Position numbers and translations under genes: made by a program. Positions 56,270-64,000 of a stretch of 64,000 bases of DNA are shown in pieces (positions within the stretch are counted from its first letter, which is position 1; each line of letters begins with the position of its first letter). The notes beneath the pieces were generated by a model. It was not told the DNA's origin. It saw nothing but the letters and a program-made list of their open reading frames with translations, and made no database searches. Where the stretch lies: NCBI GenBank assembly GCA_004794785.1, contig SJOL01004053.1, positions 49,310 through 113,309 on the forward strand, read 5' to 3'. Source of the stretch: Opisthorchis felineus (lineage: Eukaryota; Platyhelminthes; Trematoda; Opisthorchiida; Opisthorchiidae).

Positions 56270-56610
56270 TACAAGGTGAGTGGAACTTCCTTCTGAGAAC
56301 TCATCACTCCAGAGCCCACCAATAAGTGACCACGTGATGTGTCCTCCGTGACTGGAGGACGAGTGACGCTATGTCCTGCTTAAATGATAGCTACTCACAC
56401 TGCTGATCAGCTGCTCGTGGTCAAAAGGTTAAGTGTTCAACCATTGGCCGGAAAGTTGCGACTTTTAAACTCTGATTTTCGTGAGATACGCACTGCTGAG
56501 GATTTCTAATAAGGATGAAACAGCTGTACAGTGCTTCTCGGCTTTTCAGCATAGATTAGCTTCACTGACAGGACGAAATCTCTATTTAAAAATGAGAAAC
56601 TCTAAAAGTT
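56270..56610 (+). mobile_element. tRNA-headed hammerhead SINE, family A
   Basis: Upstream leader (GTGAGTGGAACTTCC, AATAAGTGACCACGTG), then a tRNA-like head (CTGCTCGTGGTCAAAAGGTTAAG; A-box side, altered), a weak B-box region, and the hammerhead block at 56490-56534. The 3' body follows (TTCACTGACAGGACGAAATC). The layout agrees with the 14-kb and 44-kb copies. No target duplication was identified. The open frame at 56481-56717 is incidental. Confidence 0.6.
56490..56534 (+). ncRNA. Hammerhead ribozyme (SINE family A)
   Basis: GCACTG (stem I), core CTGAGGA (56496-56502; fits CTGANGA, position 7 is variable), stem II region 56503-56516 with weak pairing, GAA (56517-56519), stem III ACAG/CTGT (a perfect palindrome), A at the cleavage position (56528), and CAGTGC (56529-56534), giving a perfect 6-pair stem I. 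Stem II has only about 2-3 pairs. The palindromic stem III without a loop again favours a dimer. Confidence 0.6.
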
Positions 56611-57267
56611 ATATCTGTAAGGGAGTGGTCGTTATTCCGCCGGAAGGAATAACTTTGCGCGTTTGTCCTGCTTCATCATCCGTAGTCATGAGTCCATATG
56701 GCCAAGTCATTCTGTAAACTCAGCGCCTTTCATACGGACTTTCGCGTTGTCCTTCCACTAAAGGCGCTCCTATCGACGGTTGCCTTGCAAAAAACTGTTG
56801 GTTAGCCAATCCACAAAGATCGCAGAAATTCCACCAGCAAACTAACATACCGTAAGCCCATCCCTTTTAGCCAGCTATGGTGGACATTAATAGTGTCAGT
56901 CGTAATGACACCTGGTTTGCTTGAGTTTTTCACATAAATGGCCAAGGCAGGTCTAAATTTGGCATAAAACGCTTGTTAGACACTTAACAACGTTTTGAAA
57001 CAGCTAGACATTAGATGCATTGCATCATCATGGACGCACTCTAGCAAAATCGGTTTTCTGTGTTGCTTTTGTTCTACTAATGTACGACTTTGATGAACGG
57101 CTAAAACACTCGCAGTCCGATTAACTGATACCTCCGCAATACGTCCTCACCCTAAACCAGCCCATCGGCCTCTGACACGCTACCACATTCCACTCTCTCT
57201 ATACCCGTGATGCGGCAACTGTCCGTGTGGAGCGTGACAACAATACTGCAGATATGTCGACTTATAC
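56611..57267. other. No gene recognised
   Basis: Nothing supported between the SINE and the next repeat. Confidence 0.35.
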
Positions 57268-57575
57268 ACGTATCTACATACCAATTTGGTTTTTAACGGA
57301 GGGCGCATTAGGAGCCCAGGTGAATCTTTCATTTACGACGTTTTTAAGCAAGTGAATGTGCTGTAGCAGGCCGCCTCATGTTTCAGTTGTTACGATATTT
57401 GAGATATCGCGATAGATTGTATAGACGTATTACACTTAACGACAGTATAAACGAGAGATTCAGCTGAGTTCCAGGTGAGTCTTCCGTCAAAAACCAAAAT
57501 AGTATGCAGATGAGTGTATGAGTCGAGTTTCATGCAATTTGGGCTCAAGTAGAACATAAGGTTGAAGGAAATTCT
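57268..57575. repeat. Inverted pair of a dispersed repeat (family D)
   Basis: 57268-57412 reads in the same sense as 61735-61860 (ATTTGGTTTT, CCAGGTGAATCTTTC, GTTTTTAAGCAA, TACGATATTTGAGAT). 57440-57575 is the opposite orientation of the same family (complement: CAACCTTATGTTCTACTTGA and CTCACCTGGAACTCAGCTGA). Together they form an imperfect hairpin. Another fragment lies at 60510-60585. Confidence 0.65.
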
Positions 57576-57587
57576 GGGACTGTGCCT

Positions 57588-57640
57588 ACCTGATGAGCTC
57601 CAGATAGAAAGAACACGGTCGTGGGCTATCGAAGGGTTTT
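57588..57640 (+). ncRNA. Decayed hammerhead-like block next to repeat family D
   Basis: CTGATGA (57590-57596) is followed by GCTCCAGATAGAAAGAACACGG. It is homologous to the better block at 61634-61664, where stem II and GAAAC are intact. Stem II no longer pairs here. Confidence 0.4.
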
Positions 57641-58299
57641 CAGAAACCTTATGAGTAGTGGACTACGACTGTAGATAGGTGTTTAAGGTGTTTATCTTTG
57701 CCACAGAACTGTCACTTTGAAACGACTAGGCTCAATAGCCAACTGTGTGCCAGCAATCTCACATAAGCTGTCTCCCGATGGTAGCATCGTGCAGAAACAG
57801 TGAAATTCGTATCAACTCACTCATGCTAGCTGGTGTTATATGCAGGCGATGGATCGTGAATAAGGACGGTAGGACTATCCAACTTTCTCCCTGAAAGTAA
57901 AGCTTCGTACAAAAACCGTGTAATAGGTAATGTTAAGTCAAAAATGCGTGATAAAATGGCCATTTTGTAGAGAACAGTTATTCTCGCAGTCAATCAAGGT
58001 TATTGGTACGTTATACTGATAACTTAAATGCACTAATTTGTTGGAATAGGAGTGTTTACCTCATGTATTGACGCGTCTTCCCAGAATACTATCTTTGCAG
58101 GCGGTTTCCCAACATTTTAGATAAAAGTTTGAGTAATTGGAAAACAGGCCTTGCTAAAAGTGTTATTTATATGCAGGACAGAGGAAGTGACGATGCAGGC
58201 CTATCTGCTCCCCTCCGTGAGGTCCCCAAGTGGGACCGATTCACGACGAAGACTAGTTTACTCCGGTCTCGTGACTTCGGCTTGAAATTCACACTTCTT

Positions 58300-58730
58300 G
58301 ATAGACCACCTTCAGACTGCCATTAAGGATTACTCTAAATTTCCCCGTGGTATAAAACCACCTCCATACAATGACCTGGATGAAGAATTTGTGTACTGAA
58401 CTTTTGACGCCAGTCACTCTGAAAGACTTGGGTCTTGTAGCATACTGTGTATCAATATGGCACAAATGCACTGCAGTTCCATCTTTCGTAAGTACAACAC
58501 CTCGAAAGAGTCTACCTTTGATGAGTTCCACCAAGTGGTGGAACCACACTAGACTAGTGCTCTGGGAAGACCATGCAAAGAAACCAATCATGAGTATCTT
58601 GTCTTAAAGGTTGGTCACTTTGTACGGACAAAAGTGTACATCTCCCTCAAACAGTTCACTCCAAAAAACTGGTCAAAAGCGGTCTCTGTTTGGATTGGTC
58701 CCTTTTAGGGGGGGGGGAGAAGGGAGATTT
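58300..58730 (+). pseudogene. Possible LTR-retroelement polyprotein remnant, uncertain
   Basis: One plus-strand frame with several stops reads LQTAIKDYSKFPRGIKPPPY, then FDASHSERLGSCSILCI (weakly like the RNase H start F-DAS---yGa--yl of BEL/Pao elements), then YLVLKVGHFVRTKVYI. The match is weak, and the long run of G at 58708-58717 follows. It may be coincidence. Confidence 0.2.
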
Positions 58731-60020
58731 CTTTTGATATACGCCACGATGAATCAACCGGCAGTTGTGCCTTACAAGTGGTGTAACTTGATGGTAGTCT
58801 TTCCATAAAAAACGCGCGGTATGTCTGGGTATGCAAACGACTCATTAGATTTTAAATGCATATATACCAACACACTCCATTTTTAGAACATAAGACCCTG
58901 TGGTACCCATGCGAAAATGCATCCTTGGTTTCTCCCCTAAACTACTCGTTATTAGTTCACTACGAGAAAAAAGTCGTCATACTGATTTGCCTAGTGAATA
59001 CTCAGGTCTCAAGACATTAGTAAAAATTAGGAAATAATATATTTTCTGGAAATAAGGAGGAAAACCTAATATCAAGTGAAGGCTTTAGACATCCTTGGTC
59101 AGGTTGGCACCACCTATTTCTGTCCTCCCTGAGAAGACCATAGTAAAGAAGTTCACTAGTGAGATACGCTCCATAGAACAAACAAAGTGATCTATTTTGA
59201 CGGCTAGTCCATCCTGAGAGTGGGTATATGGCCAAAATTACAGAAAGATGAATGCAGCCTATGAAGGCTGCAGTAACACAGAACCCAAGGCATGAATATA
59301 GGTTGATTACTCTATACCATGCACATAGGTGCCATTACCATTCATGTGGAATTAGCTCAGGTTAGACGGCCTCCATAATATAGTTGTTTACTAATGGACA
59401 GAGTACCATAGAAGGCACCACTTCTCACAAGACTACTTTCCTTTGGTCACGTGGAGTTTCGTTCCACCCTTAGGACCCTCCTAGGAGAGAGTGTCATCCA
59501 GAATAAACGTTTTGGTCAATATAGGCAGGCGGTTTTTCCAGATCGTGACAAAAGACATCGACCTCAGCTCACATGAGTTCTACATGACCAGGCTCACAGT
59601 GAAAGCAATCCCCGATAATGCTGGCAAACAAAATATATCTTTGAAGTTGGATGGCGTAGACTTCATGAGTAGTCCCGCGGACCCCATGTTTTGGAGTGCC
59701 ATGACTGGACTTGGAATTCTGTGAACAAACCTATCAGAATAGGGATGAGTTTTGACGGTGTTTGCATTGGGCGTATACGCGCTGGTCGTATAACTTGCAG
59801 TATGCCATATATTATTGCAGACAAAGTCATTGTAATGATGGTGTGTCAATACGGCAACCTTTTCTTTCATTAAGAAGATTTTTGTTTGAATGGGGTTTGA
59901 TCAGGCGAAAACAATTACACGAAGCCGCGCAACAGTTTGGACCAAAACCGGAGGCTTTACTGTCATTCTAGTTAGCATTTATAAAGTGGTGGCTTGCTTA
60001 AGTGGCTATGGCAAACTTAC
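58731..60020. other. No gene firmly supported
   Basis: Overlapping open frames at 59491-59724 (plus), 59580-59870 (minus) and 59762-60174 (plus) have no recognised domain. Confidence 0.3.
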
Positions 60021-60054
60021 CGTGATGAGAATGTTAACGAACTATAAAGATGCT
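60021..60054 (-). CDS. Candidate mini-exon, first minus-strand gene
   Basis: Very strong minus-strand splice signals (CCCTCTTCCCTCATACAG and ATCACG/GTAAGTTTG) bound 34 bases. Only one frame is open (HLYSSLTFSS). It starts in phase 1 and ends in phase 2, which matches the exon at 56096. The short length limits confidence. Confidence 0.35.
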
Positions 60055-61319
60055 CTGTATGAGGGAAGAGGGACTGTTTATCATATCGCACATGTTAAAA
60101 AGAGGGATCATAATATTACCCTCATATTTCATTGCAATAGTTCCAAAATTCGAGTTTCACACGCTGACATTTGATCGTACGGTCAATAGTGGGGGTTGCT
60201 CTTCAGGGTAACTGCTTCCTAGTTTAATTCTTTGTGTGGTCGTTGTAGAGAGGACTGCTGTACAAATATGGTTGTGTGCATCTTGTTTATCGGTGTTTAT
60301 TGTGCGCCAAAGTTGTGTACATGGGAAGCAGAAAACCAGCGTCCCAGACCACTAAAAACAAACAGACAAAGTACTATGCCACGATGTTAGTAGAATAGAA
60401 TTGGCCGTTTAGCTTTGTCACCGCACCTTCTATTCTTTTGGCGGGAAAAACATTGCGCTTCACAAAGTGAAAAACAAATATGTGTGCACGATAAATATTC
60501 TCATTTGCACACGAATTTGGTCAAGACAGGAGACTCAACTAAATCCAACTGAATTTCTCGTTTATGGTGGCCTTCTCTCTGTAGTTTGAATGCTTGTTAA
60601 GCTAGGTCACTCATCAATTGTCAGTCACTGGCTGTAAAGTCCACTCAATGTACCCCAACACTAATGATCGTACGTAACCACTAGACGTGACCAGAAATTC
60701 GGAACGATTGGTGGTTTAACTGTAACAACTTCATACGCAAAATGGACATGCTACTCTTCCTGTGTAATCGCACGAGGCGCACTGCATCACTGTAAACTGA
60801 ACGCGTCGAAGGACTTTTTGCTGGCATACTGATTTCACATTAGTTGTTAACGGGACGAGCGACCTTGCCTTCCCTATCCGAGGATCAGTGCCAACTTCAA
60901 CTAGTTTGGCTGCATCTATGTTGCTTCCTTGGTAGTTTACACTGCAAGGTAGCCGTCTGCAAAAATTCGAGAGCCCCAGTTTTACCTAGTGGAACTAGGA
61001 TGGAATAAGGTCATCAAAACTGCTATCAACTCTGACAACTGAGCAGGCCCACGAAAATCGCTCCAATCAGTCGGTTTTACACTGCGAAATAAGTCCCCGC
61101 CCCCTCAAACTTTAGTATGTTCTTACTGCGGTTTGTTCCAGCTCTGGATTAAAGTGGTAAATTGCAACTAACTTTAGGCATTTTGAAGACGTCAGTTGCT
61201 GGGGCACTTGTGGCATTTCTCCACAACCGGGTCGATGAATTGGGAAAGCGTACCCAAAAGGGCACCACATAGAACACTTTTACCTTCCAGCTTACTATGT
61301 CTCTTCACTTTAGTTCGCC
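60055..61319. other. No gene recognised
   Basis: Includes a fragment of repeat family D at about 60510-60585 (GGAGACTCAACTAAATCCAA and TGAATTTCTCGTTTATGG). Confidence 0.35.
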
Positions 61320-61330
61320 CTATTTCGATA

Positions 61331-61524
61331 AATGAAAAAAATCGTTCAGCTGTAGCACACTTTTGGCGCTTTACTACCATGCCACCAGATGGAAACACAA
61401 GGGCTAGGATACTGCCAGGTTGCCCAAGCCTAGACAGGGGAAGTCGAGAGCAAGAGGTCGGGTTCAAATCACGGACCTTCCGGTCAGTGAATTCGCGCTC
61501 TAACCACTGAGCCATCTCGCCCCT
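61331..61524 (-). mobile_element. tRNA-headed SINE, family B, with 11-base target duplication
   Basis: Minus-oriented full copy: GGGGCGAGATGGCTCAGTGG (A-box), GACCGGAAGGTCCGTGA, a B-box with changes (TTTGAACCCG), TGTCTAGGCTTGGGCAACC, and a 3' part ending GTGCTACAGCTGAACGA plus a T-rich tail. Perfect direct repeats CTATTTCGATA (61320-61330 and 61525-61535) flank it. With 31986-32171 it is one of the two youngest SINEs in the window. Both long open frames in this stretch (61192-61515 minus, 61196-61510 plus) run through the SINE and are not genes. Confidence 0.85.
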
Positions 61525-61633
61525 CTATTTCGATATAGGAAATCTGATCCAAAAAGTACGTCAGCCGAAATAATTGCCCATCTAGACGTAATACACTGCT
61601 CATATGGTGGCTGAAAATTCTTCGACAGTCAAT

Positions 61634-61664
61634 GACCGGTTTCGCCCTTCTTGGGGCTCATCAG
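61634..61664 (-). ncRNA. Hammerhead-like core, stem I degraded
   Basis: Minus strand: CTGATGA (complement of 61658-61664), stem II GCCC/GGGC with a CAAGAA loop, GAA, stem III ACCGGT (palindrome), then C at the cleavage position. Core and stem II are complete. The flanking stem I strands pair in only about half of the positions, so activity is doubtful. Confidence 0.5.
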
Positions 61665-61890
61665 CTAGTCGCAGTCCCCGAGTTTCCGTCAACCTTATGT
61701 TCTACTTGAACCCAAATTGCACGAAATTGGCGAAATACACTCATTTGCAAACCAGGTTGGTTTTGCGGGAGACTCACCTGGAACCCAGCTGAATCTCTCG
61801 TTTATGTTTTTAAGCAACACCAGGTCGCCAAATGTTTCAGTTAGTACGATATTCGAGATTCAGCAAAACCAAATCGCTTTGCAAATGTGT
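61634..61890. repeat. Dispersed repeat family D with a hammerhead-like block
   Basis: From 61684 to 61890 the sequence matches family D (CAACCTTATGTTCTACTTGA, CTCACCTGGAACCCAGCTGA, AGTACGATATTCGAGATTC). At its left end, on the minus strand, lies the hammerhead-like block at 61634-61664. The same neighbour relationship exists at 57440-57640, so the ribozyme-like block belongs to the repeat. I see no tRNA-like head. Confidence 0.6.
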
Positions 61891-62228
61891 GTATTTCGCT
61901 AATCACCCCTCTAATTTAAGTTAAGGATTTCACATCAAGACAGGAATGTTAGCCTAAGTCCAATTTGTCGAAGAAACCAAATGACCTGCGAAAAAAATAT
62001 TAAAACGTATGTGATAGTTGGGATCCGTATATGGTTCATGGCTACAGATGATGAAGCAAGTCAGACCAACTAATGATCTGACGGGATATCGAAACCAGGA
62101 ACAATGATTTTCACAACAATGCCTAGTTGTTGATTACAATCCGCTAGCCCCATTTTAACAAACAATGGCAAACACTGTTACGCGGACGAACTGCATGCAA
62201 CTTCCCCCTATGATGGTCCCATGATGAG
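61891..62228. other. No gene recognised
   Basis: Nothing supported. Confidence 0.35.
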
Positions 62229-62400
62229 TAAATCTCAACTTAGTGGTTAAGGCGCGAACTTACTGAACGTAAGCTCCGTGGTTCGAACCCATCCGCGGCA
62301 ACTCGACTACTCATGCTTGGGCAACGTGGCGTCAGCTCAGCCATCATGTTCCTTCGGGTGGAATGGCAGCAATGTGCCGAAAGGGTACCATAGTTTGACG
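62229..62400 (+). mobile_element. tRNA-headed SINE, family B, diverged
   Basis: CTTAGTGGTTAAGGCGCG (A-box side), CGTGGTTCGAACCCATC (B-box, about 62277), CATGCTTGGGCAACGTGG and GTGCCGAAAGGGTACCATAG follow the family B order with many substitutions. Confidence 0.65.
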
Positions 62401-64000
62401 ATTATTCTACGGCAGTTAAGCACCAGTGCATGTTGCTAGTGTATTGCTGTCAACGGTGACGAAGACAGCAATTATCATAGAAACGTACAAGTGGTTGAAT
62501 CACAGATTAGATAAATAGGGTGGACTCACTTGACGAGAACTCCAACGTAACCAAGGTTAGTAGGTCAGTGGGATAGCACAACCAGCGGTAGAATGATAAG
62601 GGACGCTGATCTGACGTATAGATGGTCGTTTGAGTAGTCAGCCTGACATGATGATGAAATCATATTCTTCTGTATGACAATCCGACTCGTCGGGCCTACC
62701 ATGTTGCCCTTATTTTAGGTCGGACCGGGATATATGACACTACCCAACCGTTAACCACCTACCAGTTGCCTGTTCGTCCTCGCTTATCATATCACTGGTC
62801 GTTTTGGTTTCGGTCTTTTTTTGTAGGCCCTCAAACGATGATAAACAAGGAATCATTACAACCTTTTTTAGCATAAACAGCATGTGAACCATGAGAGCGG
62901 AATGAAGGGAAGACAAATGAGAGCCCTTACAAAAAACACAAGCTGCAAATGGTTATTTTCGGGGAGATTCATTCCCTTTTCCACGCCATTTTTCCTCGAT
63001 GGAGTAATTCACAATTGTTTCACGTTTCCGAAGCCCACACTAGCAAACTGAGGCTCGTGACACGTTTTCATTTTGACGATTTATGAATCCGATCCGATGG
63101 TTCCGATCTTCGGCTTGATTCACCACTCTGTATGCTCATCGACGCATTTAAGCTGCCTCAGTATTTGGTTTGTATCGTGACATCGGGAAGCAGGTGGATG
63201 AAGCACCATCGTGTGCTGTGAATATTCTTAGAATAACAACAGCAATTTCAGTACTTTTACTGGTTGCTTGCAGACAACGTTTAGACCACAGAACCTTAAC
63301 AATCAAGCGGAATTCAGTAGCGAACAAGACTCGTGGTGACAATCACTGAACTACCGGACCTGAAGATCCGATGTACTCTTTGCTGGCTATCGGGCAGCGG
63401 AAGCTTCCATTCCTTTAGAACGTTTAAGATTCTAGAACCAAAGGATTCAAGACAGGCACGCACGCAGTAATTCTTGTAATCCTCAGACAACTATAAGTGT
63501 TTGGAACAATGGAAGGACGAAGATATATCGCCTCAGCAACTGCTACATTTACACAGAAAATAAAGGGTGAGCTTCTGTCAGCGGATCAAGTCTTATCCTG
63601 GGAATACAGATGCAGCTCGTGGACGCTTAGACGAAACAAATTCGGGCGCCATATGCGACAAATACCATAACTGTTCATTACGCTATCAATGTTGTTTGGC
63701 ATGGATAGCTCCAAGAGGGAAAGTTCTTGGAATACAACAATAAAGTAGATGTGACACGGGGGTATTGTTTCATGCTGTAGTACGTGAGCTTCACTCTTAT
63801 CAGAATGAGAGGACAAGTGACATCAACAGTTAGAGTGTCCTTTCCGAAGTTACGAAAACCGAACCGCGTATCTTCTGGAATGGTGAAGAAACGTTCGCGA
63901 GTCAACTGCCAACTGTGGGCTGAATGATTCGTAGTACCTTGCGCAAGCACCACAAGGGAAATTTGTCGAGCATCCTAGTATACCTTCGGTATGGTGCCCA
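62401..64000. other. No gene recognised
   Basis: Minus frames at 63148-63342, 63586-63816 and 63678-63953 show no domain. I see no repeat of the families described above. Confidence 0.35.

Noticed and set aside
61192..61515. 107- and 104-codon frames on both strands
   Set aside because: Both run through a SINE family B insertion with target duplications.
1..64000. CRISPR arrays, operons or bacterial promoters
   Set aside because: No regular short repeats with spacers and no long open frames; intron-exon structure and retroelements indicate a eukaryotic genome.

Overview
This window looks like nuclear DNA of a parasitic flatworm, most likely a trematode. No long uninterrupted genes are present. 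What can be supported is a set of short exons with GT-AG borders separated by kilobase introns, embedded in many decayed retroelements: Penelope-like elements (PLE) with GIY-YIG domains, Jockey/CR1-like and RTE/CR1-like non-LTR elements, a Ty3/gypsy integrase, and a doubtful BEL/Pao piece. There are also tRNA-headed SINEs, several of which carry hammerhead ribozymes. A tRNA-like promoter plus hammerhead is the plan of the Schistosoma SM-alpha repeat, and the reverse transcriptase wording matches trematode elements. The species assignment is inference.

Layout. 1-4.7 kb: gene-poor, with one diverged direct repeat. 4.7-10 kb: a transposon nest with a minus-strand Jockey-like remnant, a plus-strand PLE remnant, and a second PLE present as a nearly perfect 1-kb inverted duplication. 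11-16 kb: four small plus-strand exons, all phase 0. 17.4-17.9 kb: two minus-strand exons around a 100-base intron. 19.2-21.4 kb: gypsy integrase and a non-LTR remnant. 23.5 kb: a 190-base insertion flanked by a 15-base target duplication and holding two hammerhead-like units. 24.6-36.3 kb: further plus-strand exons and tRNA-headed SINEs. 40-60 kb: a series of minus-strand exons that appears to end at 49.85 kb, with a second, weaker series below it. SINE and hammerhead copies recur at 39.6, 42.1, 43.7-44.2, 56.2-56.6, 57.3-57.6 and 61.3-61.9 kb.

The most notable feature is that at least three repeat families, different in their remaining sequence, each contain a hammerhead-type core (CUGANGA ... 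GAA) whose stem III is a short palindrome such as ACGU, ACAGCUGU or ACUCGAGU. Such a stem III favours a dimeric ribozyme. Two copies of one family have the same ends and each has target-site duplications, so they were mobilised as defined units. The host exons could not be matched to a known protein. The plus-strand series encodes a polar, proline/serine-rich chain with an RVLF motif that resembles a protein phosphatase 1 docking site. All exon calls were made by eye from reading frame, splice consensus and phase, and should be treated as candidates.
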